33,585 nt of DNA, taken from Bacillota bacterium. GTDB lineage: Bacteria; Bacillota; Clostridia; Acetivibrionales; DSM-1351. The stretch lies in NCBI GenBank assembly GCA_023433945.1, contig JAEYTP010000038.1, positions 1 to 33,585 of the forward strand, written 5' to 3'. The notes below the pieces were generated by a model. It was not told where the DNA came from and ran no database searches. It saw nothing but the letters and a program-made list of their open reading frames with translations. Position 1 is the first letter of the stretch; every line of letters begins with the position of its first letter. Position numbers and translations under genes: made by a program. Below are positions 15,778-23,162 of the stretch, piece after piece.

Positions 15778-16566
15778 TTAACCTAATGCAATATCTAGAA
15801 TCATCATTAAAACAAATCCTAATGCGCAACCGATTGTTCCTATATTACTATGCTCACCCTCCTGGGATTCTGGAATAAGCTCTTCCACTACTACATAAAT
15901 CATAGCACCAGCAGCAAATGCAAGAACGTAAGGAAGCACTGGTGTAATAAACGAAGTAATTAAAATTGTAATTATAGCTGCTATAGGCTCAACAATACCT
16001 GAAAACAAACCAAATCCAAAGGCTTTCTTTTTTGTTAATCCGCTCCCAACAAAAGGAACCGAAATAATTGCTCCCTCCGGAAAATTTTGAATGGCAATAC
16101 CAATTGCCAGTGCTAAAGCACCTGTTGCAGATATTAATTCTGATCCACTTATTACTCCTGCAATAGTTACCCCAACTGCCATACCCTCTGGAATATTATG
16201 GAGGGTTACCGCAAGAACAAGCATAAACGACTTTCCTAGCTTACTTGGACGCCCTTCGGGTGAATCTGTATTAATGTGTAAATGAGGAATAATCATGTCT
16301 AGTAACAGCAAAAATCCAATCCCAAGTAAAAAACCTACTGAAGCTGGAATCCATGGAGCTACTCCACTTTGCTCAGCCATTTCAATTGATGGCGTTATTA
16401 GGGACCATATGGAAGCAGCAATCATCACCCCTGATGCAAAACCCAGAAGTGCTTTTTTTATACTAGGCCTTAGTTCTCCCTTGATAAAAAATACCATTGC
16501 TGCACCTAGCGTAGTACCAACTAGAGGCATTAATAAAGAAATAATTATATTAAAATTAATACTCAT
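15778..16566 (-). CDS. ZIP family divalent metal transporter (GufA-like)
   Basis: A 262-residue membrane protein with about eight hydrophobic segments. The metal-binding helices are visible as LHNIPEGMAVG (His123, Asn124, Glu127) and IQNFPEGAIIS (Asn161, Glu164), the paired signature of the ZIP core. A His-containing loop HLHINTD near residue 95 is in the usual cytosolic position. It probably imports Zn(II), Fe(II) or Mn(II), and the neighbouring feo and DtxR genes favour iron or manganese. The ribosome site is weak (GAGAG). It lies upstream of feo on the same strand, but feo has its own promoter. Confidence 0.93.
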   Translation of the reverse strand: MSINFNIIISLLMPLVGTTLGAAMVFFIKGELRPSIKKALLGFASGVMIAASIWSLITPSIEMAEQSGVAPWIPASVGFLLGIGFLLLLDMIIPHLHINTDSPEGRPSKLGKSFMLVLAVTLHNIPEGMAVGVTIAGVISGSELISATGALALAIGIAIQNFPEGAIISVPFVGSGLTKKKAFGFGLFSGIVEPIAAIITILITSFITPVLPYVLAFAAGAMIYVVVEELIPESQEGEHSNIGTIGCALGFVLMMILDIALG

Positions 16567-16650
16567 ATTGTTTAATCTCTCGTTCCAAAAATATTATCGT
16601 AAGAAAAATGTATACTATATTTATTCCACATTTAGTAAAAAAATAAAGCA

Positions 16651-16683
16651 ACGTCGCAAAATATATAGAATATTTTGCGACGT
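16651..16683 (-). terminator. Terminator of the rubrerythrin gene
   Basis: A perfect 14-bp stem ACGTCGCAAAATAT / ATATTTTGCGACGT with a 5-nt loop is followed on the minus strand by TGCTTTATTTTTTT. It begins 9 bp after the rubrerythrin stop. Confidence 0.93.
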
Positions 16684-16692
16684 ATAATTATA

Positions 16693-17229
16693 TTACTTGT
16701 AGTTTTCTTTTCTAACTTCAAAGAAACTCTTTGGATGAGCACAAACTGGACATACTTCAGGAGCCTTTTTGCCCATTACTAAATGACCACAATTGCGGCA
16801 CTCCCACATTGCTTCATCAGCCTTTTCAAATACCTTTTGCATTTCAACATTGCTTAACAATGCACGGTAACGTTCTTCGTGTGACTTTTCAATAGCCGCT
16901 ACCATTCTGAACTGTTTTGCAAGCGCTGTAAAGCCTTCTTCTTCAGCATCCTTTGCAAAATTCTCGTACATATCAGTCCATTCGTAATGTTCACCTTCTG
17001 CTGCATGGAGGAGATTTACTTTCGTATCGCCAAGTTCTCCTAGAGCCTTGAACCAAAGCTTAGCATGCTCTTTTTCGTTGTTAGCAGTTTCTTCAAAAAT
17101 AGCAGCTATCTGTTCATAGCCTTCTTTTTTTGCTACTGATGCAAAATAAGTGTATTTGTTTCTTGCCATGCTTTCACCAGCAAATGCTGCTTCTAGATTT
17201 TTTTCTGTTTTTGTACCCTTAATGTTCAT
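16693..17229 (-). CDS. rbr: Rubrerythrin
   Basis: A 178-residue non-haem di-iron peroxidase that reduces H2O2 in anaerobes. The four-helix domain has Glu19 in FAGESMARNKY, Glu52-x-x-His55 in NNEKEHA and Glu114-x-x-His117 in IEKSHEERY. The C-terminal rubredoxin domain has the full Cys4 site (C144, C147, C160, C163 in ECRNCGH and CPVC). The length is close to the usual 180-195. AAGGAGAG precedes the ATG. It lies 62 bp after perR on the same strand and is probably co-transcribed with it, a common peroxide-regulated pair. A small CAGGC/GCCTG hairpin (17258-17271) lies between them. Confidence 0.96.
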   Translation of the reverse strand: MNIKGTKTEKNLEAAFAGESMARNKYTYFASVAKKEGYEQIAAIFEETANNEKEHAKLWFKALGELGDTKVNLLHAAEGEHYEWTDMYENFAKDAEEEGFTALAKQFRMVAAIEKSHEERYRALLSNVEMQKVFEKADEAMWECRNCGHLVMGKKAPEVCPVCAHPKSFFEVRKENYK

Positions 17230-17291
17230 AATGACTCTCCTTTTTAATTAATTATTTCAGGCTAACGCCTGTAAAAAATATCATAATAATC

Positions 17292-17669
17292 TCAATTTTT
17301 TTCACAATTGCAACATGTCCCGCTAAATAATAGTTCATAACCTTTTATCTCAAAACCATCCATAACAGTTTCATCAAGGTCTATATTATGAGGTACTTGT
17401 ATATCATAAATTCTGCCACATTTCGTACATCTAAAATGACTATGCTTTGAAGAAAAAAAATCATATCTATCTGAGGCATTTGCCAGTGCAATGCGTAATA
17501 CCTCACCGTTTTCAGCTAAATGATTTAAATTTCTATATACTGTACCTTTACTAATATGTGGATGCTTTTTTGCAACCTCTTCGTAAATCTCATCAGCACT
17601 TGGATGATTTTTTAGATTTTGTACTGCTTCAATGACAAGTTGTTTTTGTATTGTGTTTCTGCATTTCAT
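17292..17669 (-). CDS. perR: PerR-like peroxide-responsive repressor (Fur family)
   Basis: A 125-residue Fur-family repressor. A winged helix (YEEVAKKHPHISKGTVYRNLNHLAENGEV) is followed by a metal-binding dimer domain. Residues equivalent to the PerR regulatory site are present: His22 (HPSADEIY), Asp70 (DRYDF), His76 and His78 (KHSHF), with Asp97/99 further on. The structural Zn site C81-x-x-C84 and C119-x-x-C122 is complete. The Asp70 position and the adjacent rubrerythrin favour PerR over Fur. The N-terminus is about 15 residues shorter than in B. subtilis PerR. The ribosome site (AAGGAAT) is moderate. It is probably autoregulated through the box at 17686-17700. Confidence 0.9.
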   Translation of the reverse strand: MKCRNTIQKQLVIEAVQNLKNHPSADEIYEEVAKKHPHISKGTVYRNLNHLAENGEVLRIALANASDRYDFFSSKHSHFRCTKCGRIYDIQVPHNIDLDETVMDGFEIKGYELLFSGTCCNCEKN

Positions 17670-17685
17670 GATACTAATTCCTTAT

Positions 17686-17734
17686 TGATAATCATTACTA
17701 TTAAAAATTTACTATATTTTTAAATTGGTGTCAA
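17686..17734 (-). promoter_or_regulatory. perR promoter with PerR box
   Basis: On the minus strand TTGACA (17734-17729), a 17-nt spacer and TAAATT (17711-17706) are followed at 17700-17686 by TAGTAATGATTATCA. That 15-mer matches the 7-1-7 PerR box TTATAATnATTATAA at 11 of 14 arm positions, and it sits just after the -10 where a repressor would block initiation. Confidence 0.7.
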
Positions 17735-17828
17735 TATAGGAAACTAAAAACTCAATATAGAATAATCCATAGTATTGGCAACACTTCCATCGACAGTTTA
17801 GTCCTCCATTAGGTAATGCCTTTTTCAT
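17712..17828 (-). CDS. Possible small Cys-containing peptide upstream of perR
   Basis: A 38-codon frame with ATG at 17828 and GAGGGTG five bases upstream. The product begins MKKALPNGG, then has NCRWKCCQYYG with three Cys, then a hydrophobic/aromatic stretch FYIEFLVSYI. A TATAAT (17875-17870) followed by GGGTTAGCC, half of a DtxR-type box, lies upstream. No family is recognised. The perR -35 lies inside its last codons, so coding status is uncertain and chance is possible. The rest of the 330-bp spacer holds the perR promoter and the dtxR terminator. Confidence 0.35.
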   Translation of the reverse strand: MKKALPNGGLNCRWKCCQYYGLFYIEFLVSYIDTNLKI

Positions 17829-17923
17829 ATAATCACCCTCATTTGTGAAAATATTATTTGGCTAACCCTATTATATTCGTTCTTGGCCAGCGTTGCATAG
17901 AAATCTTCAAATTCTAAATATAA

Positions 17924-17964
17924 ATAAAAAAATCCCATATAGAAAGCTTTGTCTATACGGGATT
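17924..17964 (-). terminator. Terminator of the DtxR-type regulator gene
   Basis: Arms AATCCCATATAGA / TCTATACGGGATT pair with one mismatch and are followed on the minus strand by TTTTTTATTTA. It lies 37 bp after the regulator's stop. Confidence 0.85.
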
Positions 17965-18001
17965 ATGGTTTTGGTAAAAATATATCAAAAAGAGGTATTA
18001 A

Positions 18002-18391
18002 TCAACCATTGTAATTCAAATACAGTTTTATCTTTTCAATCGCTTCTTCACTGATTATATGCTCTATCTTACAGGCATCCGACTCAGCAATATCTGCATC
18101 CAAGCTTAATGATTTTTTTAGAAACTCAGTAATTAACTTGTGTCTTTGAACAACATTCTCTGCTTTTTCCCTGCCTTCATCGGTCAGTTGAATGTGTCCA
18201 TTTGTATCTATATTTATCAACTGTTTATCCTTCAAAATGCTCATTGCTCTGCTAATACTGGGTTTTGAGTAATTGAGCTCATGCGCTATGTCAATTGACC
18301 TAACATTACCTAGTTTCTTTTGAAGCAATAATATTGTTTCAAGATAAGTTTCGCCTGATTCTTTTAATGCCACTGATTCCTTCATCTCCAC
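18002..18391 (-). CDS. DtxR/MntR-family metal-dependent repressor
   Basis: A 129-residue two-domain regulator without the SH3 extension. The HTH (VRSIDIAHELNYSKPSISRAMSILKDKQLI, about 30-59) and wing precede a dimerisation domain with metal-ligand positions His84 and Cys107-x-x-Glu110-His111 (DACKIEHIIS). A Cys at that position is the iron-type DtxR/IdeR arrangement, whereas B. subtilis MntR has Glu there. Iron-dependent repression of the nearby feo locus is therefore inferred. The frame starts with GTG at 18391 behind AGGAT. An ATG two codons on is directly preceded by GGAG and is too close. It is monocistronic. Confidence 0.88.
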   Translation of the reverse strand: MEMKESVALKESGETYLETILLLQKKLGNVRSIDIAHELNYSKPSISRAMSILKDKQLINIDTNGHIQLTDEGREKAENVVQRHKLITEFLKKSLSLDADIAESDACKIEHIISEEAIEKIKLYLNYNG

Positions 18392-18423
18392 ATCAATATC
18401 CTGCCTTTCAAATAGAATTCTCT

Positions 18424-18441
18424 AATCATTATAACATGATT
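18424..18441 (-). promoter_or_regulatory. Promoter -10 of the DtxR-type gene within a dyad
   Basis: An extended -10 (TGTTATAAT on the minus strand) lies inside the perfect dyad AATCAT-TATAAC-ATGATT, about 33 bp upstream of the GTG start. The overlap suggests autoregulation or control by another factor. The dyad does not resemble the GTTAG operators of feo. Confidence 0.55.
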
Positions 18442-18560
18442 GTCAACTAATATAGATATGAAATTTAAAATAGTCCTATCATTAATGACCCCAGTATTGT
18501 CTCTATATACAATTAAAAATAGCTTATTGATAATGACCCTATTTTGAAGTTATTCCATAA

Positions 18561-20630
18561 TTAATAAATTTTCCGCCCCAACCTGTCAGCAATGCCAGTT
18601 TTTCTATAAAAGTAAGTGTTAATGATGTCTCTCCATTCCTTAGAATGCTCTAGTTGGCCTTGAAGCCTAGTTAGTACATGATTATACCAATCATCATTAA
18701 TTTTACCCTTTACAGTATTCCATTTTGAGATAAGTCCTTCTACCTGCTCTACGCCCTCAAAATGGGTATTGTAAATATGCTGTATTAGAGTCTCACCAGA
18801 CTTCAAGCGATAGCTATATGGTACACGATGGAAGAACAACAACAATTCCTCCGGACAAGTCGCCATATCCTCATATTTCTTTGCTACCACTTTATTGTAC
18901 TGACCCGCAAACCCAGTTCCAAACTTAACACTGCGGTCAACGCCTATTGCAGTATGGTCAGCTCTATGATATGTTCCCCATTTATCATACTCATAGCCAT
19001 CAACATTGGGGCCATAATGATTACTTGGATTTACCATCCAGCCAATACCTAATGGCGAAGTATAATTTTCATATATTCTCCATGAATTAAGTAGCATATC
19101 AGTTATTGTTTCCACCACACTGCCTTCATTTGAATATGTCATTCTAACCCATTCTTCAATTATTTCTGAGGCTGAAAGCTCAGGGTTCCAAAGTAATCTC
19201 CCATATCCATACAGGTTTGATTGAGCAAGCTGTAAGCCAGTCCAATTCAAATCGTCTCCAACATTTACTACTGCTGCAACACCATTAACCCTGCTTTTTA
19301 CAGTAGATTTGCCACTTGTAGCACCTGTATCAAAGTCCATAATTTCCTTCCACATTGGAATTAGGCAGCATAAATGCCTCTGCTGTCCGGTATATTCTTG
19401 TGTAATCTGAAGCTCAAGAAAATTATTAGTATTCTCTAAAGCTCCAAACAAGGGTGACACCGGCTCTCTTACCTGAAAATCTACTGGTCCATTTTTTATT
19501 TGCAAATAAACATTATCTATAAACTTTCCGTCCAACGGCATAAAATTATCATAGGCGGCTCTAGCCCTGTCTGTAATTGTGTCCCGCCAGTCCTGCTTAC
19601 AATTATATACAAAACATCTCCACACCAAAATTCCACCATGTGGCCTCAATGCCTCTCCCAACATATTTGCACCATCAGCATGTGTCCTTCCGTAAGTAAA
19701 CGGTCCTGGTCTACCCTCTGAATCAGCCTTTACAAGAAATCCTCCGAAATCAGGAATATATTTATAGATTTCTTGTGCCTTTACACTCCACCACTTTTTG
19801 ACTTCTTCATCAAGTGGGTCTGCTGTAGTTAATCCACCTATCTCCATAGGACTTGCGAAATTAATGCTGAAATACATTCTTATACCATACTCTCTGAAAA
19901 TATCAGCAAGCTTAGCAGCTTTTGGCAGGTACTCCTCTGTAATCAGCTTAGTTTCATACTTATGCACATTAACGTTGTTTATCACTATTGAACTGATGCC
20001 TATTGAACATAGCAGTCTTGCGTAATCTCTTATTCTGTTAGTATCTTTAATAAACTTGTTGTCTTTGTAAAAAATTGAATTACCCGCATAACCTCTTTCT
20101 ATACTGCCGTCCATATTGTCCCAATGGTCGATTGTTCTTAATGCAAAAAATGGATTTTCCAGCTTACAGATATTATCAAGGTCTGCTTGTGTCTGAAGTA
20201 ATCTTAATAGTTCAAACACCCCGTATAGCACTCCTTGCTCTGTTGTTCCGGTAAGTATTATGTAATTTTGTGTTTTTGTAACTACGTTCTTTATCAGGTA
20301 GCCTTCATTTTTAATGTTGTTTCGCTCTTTATCAGAAACTGAGCAATCAATAGCATCGTTATGGCCCAATGTGCCAAGAATTATGAATGGAAGGTTTTTT
20401 TCTGGAAGTGTAGTCAGTATAGAACCCTGCTTGTTTCCCAGCATGCTCCTGATACCAGTTCTCAGCTCATTGACTGCACAGTTGATAATTGGTGTATCTT
20501 CAACCTTTACTATGTATCTACACCAAGACTTATATTTTTCAGTAATATTCGATGCTTCAAGCTTTCTATATCCTAGCCAGCAGTAATACCCTGCAGATAC
20601 CTTCTTTTGGTTTAACTCTACATTGTTCAT
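18561..20630 (-). CDS. aguA: Alpha-glucuronidase, GH67
   Basis: A 689-residue enzyme that removes (4-O-methyl)glucuronic acid from the non-reducing ends of aldouronic acids derived from glucuronoxylan. No signal peptide is present, so it acts in the cytoplasm on imported oligomers. The catalytic signature KADSEGRPGPFTYGR carries the likely acid Glu305. KNGPVDFQVREPVSPLFG (Asp384) and TQEYTGQQRH (Glu412) fit the Asp/Glu base pair with the spacing of characterised GH67 enzymes (79 and 28 residues). The length is as expected. GGAGGG lies 8 bases before the ATG. It is 16 bp after uxaC in the same operon. The 170 bp after its stop hold the dtxR promoter, and no obvious terminator was seen. Confidence 0.96.
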   Translation of the reverse strand: MNNVELNQKKVSAGYYCWLGYRKLEASNITEKYKSWCRYIVKVEDTPIINCAVNELRTGIRSMLGNKQGSILTTLPEKNLPFIILGTLGHNDAIDCSVSDKERNNIKNEGYLIKNVVTKTQNYIILTGTTEQGVLYGVFELLRLLQTQADLDNICKLENPFFALRTIDHWDNMDGSIERGYAGNSIFYKDNKFIKDTNRIRDYARLLCSIGISSIVINNVNVHKYETKLITEEYLPKAAKLADIFREYGIRMYFSINFASPMEIGGLTTADPLDEEVKKWWSVKAQEIYKYIPDFGGFLVKADSEGRPGPFTYGRTHADGANMLGEALRPHGGILVWRCFVYNCKQDWRDTITDRARAAYDNFMPLDGKFIDNVYLQIKNGPVDFQVREPVSPLFGALENTNNFLELQITQEYTGQQRHLCCLIPMWKEIMDFDTGATSGKSTVKSRVNGVAAVVNVGDDLNWTGLQLAQSNLYGYGRLLWNPELSASEIIEEWVRMTYSNEGSVVETITDMLLNSWRIYENYTSPLGIGWMVNPSNHYGPNVDGYEYDKWGTYHRADHTAIGVDRSVKFGTGFAGQYNKVVAKKYEDMATCPEELLLFFHRVPYSYRLKSGETLIQHIYNTHFEGVEQVEGLISKWNTVKGKINDDWYNHVLTRLQGQLEHSKEWRDIINTYFYRKTGIADRLGRKIY

Positions 20631-20646
20631 TATTTATTCCCTCCAT

Positions 20647-21999
20647 TTATAGTTTCTTGCTGAGGAAGCTCCAGAAATTCTCTCCAAAGAGTTGCCGGAC
20701 ATCCTTTACAATCTGGTCTTCCGTAAGCTTATATCCCATTTCTAGTAAGTCCCCATACTTATTAGTCAAGACTCTTGCTATTGAAATTTTGGAATGCTCC
20801 CATTTACTTATTAGCTGTTCAAAGACTCTGCAGTCAGAATGTTGAGGTATAAAAGAATTACCCAGCCATTCCACCCTCATATTTGTAATAAGCTCAATTG
20901 TTGTTGGTGAATTAATAAACCACCAGCACCCAAACACCATCAAATTTTTAAACTTTCTGGCTGTAATAATAAGCTCATGCTGATTTTCAAAGGAAAGCAT
21001 TGTAACAAGGAATTTGTTTTTGGGGAAAGTAGAACACAAGGCTTCAACCGCTTCCATGTTCGCTCTGCCCAAAGAATCCCCTGCTAACCTAAGCTCAGCA
21101 TTTACATTTCTTTTAACTCCAATCATAAGTGCAAATGGAATATTCCTTTGTCTGCAAGCAGGTAGAATACATTGTTCAATAAGTTTTGCTCTGACGCTAC
21201 CATCTTTCATACTAAAATCAGGAGGAAGTGAAACAGCACAGTACAAGGCCTCCATTCTATCTATCCATTCCAAAAGAAATCTATTTACTTCATTAACCGT
21301 ATTGTCTGACAAGTCATAGTTCACTTTGTAGCCCTGTAAATTCAACTCAGATACTGCCCTATCCCAATAGTTCAACAGTATGTCCACCCTGAGAGCAGCC
21401 TTAAACCTGTCATCCTTTAAAAAACCACACTCCCATACAGAGCGTTCCAAAACATCAAACGGGTCATTAGTCATAACTACACACTTCAAATTATTCATTC
21501 TGAAAATATCGTCTATATGATCTGAAAGGTTTATATTATTGAAATAATTCCTAAAGTAATTTATGTCCTTGTTATTTACATCAAGTCCCAATCTGTTGAA
21601 TATTGTGATAATTGATCTTGCAGGTTCACTAACTGGTGTATTACGGACAAATAGTGTATCCCAGACGCATTCTGCCTGTTCTGCTTTACTTAGTTCAAAG
21701 AATGCACTATAGTCTATATCCAAATGACGCATGGTTTCTGCAACTAGGTAGTGATATGTAAGCAGCTCGTCTACACCGTATAGAAACAACTTATTAAAGC
21801 ATTCTGAGTATAAATGTGTATGAATATCCGTAACTTCAGTTGAGTAAACTGCTTTATTAATTACGTGCTCTAGTTCTTGCCTACTGAAAATAGTACTTAT
21901 TACCGCGCTTTGTCTACTTATACCAGCACTGCTATTGTCATTCCCTTGTCTAATATCAGTACTGGTATTTTCATTCCCTTGTCTACTGCCATTCATCAT
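20647..21999 (-). CDS. uxaC: Uronate (glucuronate) isomerase, Bh0493 type
   Basis: A 450-residue amidohydrolase-superfamily isomerase converting D-glucuronate to D-fructuronate. From residue 51 onward it closely follows the divergent B. halodurans uronate isomerase Bh0493 as I recall it: VTDIHTHLY (metal ligands His60, His62), VDELLTYHYLVAE, VMTNDPFD, MIGVKR, KFLVTMLS, FGCWWF and SFIPQHSD. The first 34 residues are an extra polar leader with two 11-residue repeats (RQGNENTSTDI, RQGNDNSSAGI), encoded by a 33-bp tandem repeat. AAGGGG precedes ATGATG. It is the first gene of the uxaC-aguA operon and is divergent from araC. Confidence 0.92.
   Translation of the reverse strand: MMNGSRQGNENTSTDIRQGNDNSSAGISRQSAVISTIFSRQELEHVINKAVYSTEVTDIHTHLYSECFNKLFLYGVDELLTYHYLVAETMRHLDIDYSAFFELSKAEQAECVWDTLFVRNTPVSEPARSIITIFNRLGLDVNNKDINYFRNYFNNINLSDHIDDIFRMNNLKCVVMTNDPFDVLERSVWECGFLKDDRFKAALRVDILLNYWDRAVSELNLQGYKVNYDLSDNTVNEVNRFLLEWIDRMEALYCAVSLPPDFSMKDGSVRAKLIEQCILPACRQRNIPFALMIGVKRNVNAELRLAGDSLGRANMEAVEALCSTFPKNKFLVTMLSFENQHELIITARKFKNLMVFGCWWFINSPTTIELITNMRVEWLGNSFIPQHSDCRVFEQLISKWEHSKISIARVLTNKYGDLLEMGYKLTEDQIVKDVRQLFGENFWSFLSKKL
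21919..21984 (-). repeat. 33-bp tandem repeat inside the uxaC 5' end
   Basis: Two in-frame 33-bp units (21984-21952, 21951-21919) encode the 11-residue RQGN repeats. They share the run CATTCCCTTGTCTA and most other positions. Copy-number change would alter the leader by 11 residues without a frameshift. Confidence 0.85.
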
Positions 22000-22301
22000 T
22001 ACTGCACCCCTTCAAATATAACTCATTATAATAGCTATAGTCTATGTCCTATTAGTTATATCCATTTAAAATATGATTGTATAATTAGTATACCGCTGTC
22101 AATTTGCCTATTTCTTGGAATTAATTGCTTGTAAATATGCAAAAATTGCTTTAATATTTAAAATATATATATTGGATGCCTAAATTGACAGCCTCAATTG
22201 AAAGACGAAATATATTTTGAATACTTTGAATATTACTGATATTTTAGTATTCCTAATGTTTATATCGGTCGTTACTATCATACTTGAATGGAGTGATAAG
22301 C
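22000..22301. promoter_or_regulatory. Divergent uxaC/araC control region with mirrored TTGACA elements
   Basis: GCTGTCAATTT (22095-22105) and AAATTGACAGC (22182-22192) are an exact 11-bp inverted pair. Each supplies a TTGACA pointing outward to its own gene. Candidate -10 boxes are TACAAT and TATAAT (22030-22025) towards uxaC, but neither gives an ideal 17-bp spacer. GAATACT...AGTATTC (22219-22252) is a further dyad near araC. These are plausible sites for the adjacent AraC protein. Confidence 0.55.
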
Positions 22302-23162
22302 TTGAAGCTTCCCAGCCAACATTTTACATTGCGTCAGCAAATGGAGACAAATGATTTTGAGCTCTTTTATTTTAAAGATACCATCCCTGTGGAAGTTGAC
22401 TTTCATAACCATGATTTTTATGAGATATACTTATTTTTATCAGGTAAGGTTACATATGTCATTGAAGGAAAAACCTATCTCTTAAGGCCAAAGGATATAT
22501 TGATTATTAATAATAAGGAATTGCACAAGGCTTTTATTGATAAAAGCATGATATATGAAAGAATAGTTATCTGGATAAGCCCAGATTACATAAAATCACT
22601 TAGCAGTGAGAGTTCAGACCTTCTATCAGCGTTTGACTCTACTTCAATTAATAAAATAAACCTTTTAAGACCGAATGCCCAGCTCACTGATATTATTTAT
22701 AACATCGTTGATAACCTAGGTGTTGCTTATAATAGTACTGAATACGGAAGTGACATTTTAAAAACAACATACATTCGAGAGCTATTGGTGTACCTCAATA
22801 GGGCTTTTCAGCTCCCACTGAGGAAAGAAGCACAGTTAAGTATCAGCTATGATGATAAAATCAATAACATTCTATATTATATAAATGAAAATTTGAGTGG
22901 AGATGTATCATTAGATACCCTCTCTGCAAAGTTTTTTATCAGCAAATACCATCTGCTGCGAGAGTTTAAAAAGAATACTGGATATACCATACATCGATAT
23001 ATCCAGCAGAAAAGACTGATTCTTGCAAAGGAGCTTCTAAAGGGAAATAGTCATATAACAGAGGTCTGTACTCAATGCGGTTTTGGGGACTATTCCAACT
23101 TTATTCGTTCCTTCAGAAAAGAGTACGGAATATCTCCCAAAAAGTACAGTAAAAGAGTTTAG
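22302..23162 (+). CDS. AraC-family transcriptional regulator
   Basis: A 286-residue regulator with an N-terminal AraC-type cupin (VDFHNHDFYEIYLFLSGKVTYVIEGKTYLLRPKDILIIN), whose His/Glu pattern is typical of sugar or sugar-acid binding. The C-terminal double HTH (about 195-285) includes VSLDTLSAKFFISKYHLLREFKK and VCTQCGFGDYSNFIRSFRKEYGISPKKY. An in-frame TTG at 22284 overlaps the ribosome site. The TTG at 22302 follows TGGAGTGATAAGC and begins MKLPSQHFTL, and no well-placed ATG exists. It is divergent from uxaC-aguA and convergent with uxuA, so it probably activates the glucuronate genes in response to a uronate. Its stop overlaps that of uxuA. Confidence 0.9.
   Translation: MKLPSQHFTLRQQMETNDFELFYFKDTIPVEVDFHNHDFYEIYLFLSGKVTYVIEGKTYLLRPKDILIINNKELHKAFIDKSMIYERIVIWISPDYIKSLSSESSDLLSAFDSTSINKINLLRPNAQLTDIIYNIVDNLGVAYNSTEYGSDILKTTYIRELLVYLNRAFQLPLRKEAQLSISYDDKINNILYYINENLSGDVSLDTLSAKFFISKYHLLREFKKNTGYTIHRYIQQKRLILAKELLKGNSHITEVCTQCGFGDYSNFIRSFRKEYGISPKKYSKRV

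Noticed and set aside
17258..17271. CAGGC-TAAC-GCCTG between perR and rbr as a terminator.
   Set aside because: The stem is only 5 bp, with no T tract in the rbr direction. At most it is a minor processing hairpin or a half regulator site.
18401..18450. TTGACA near the dtxR promoter as its -35 box.
   Set aside because: It is only 7 bases from the TATAAT, too close to act as a -35. The extended -10 is the better explanation.
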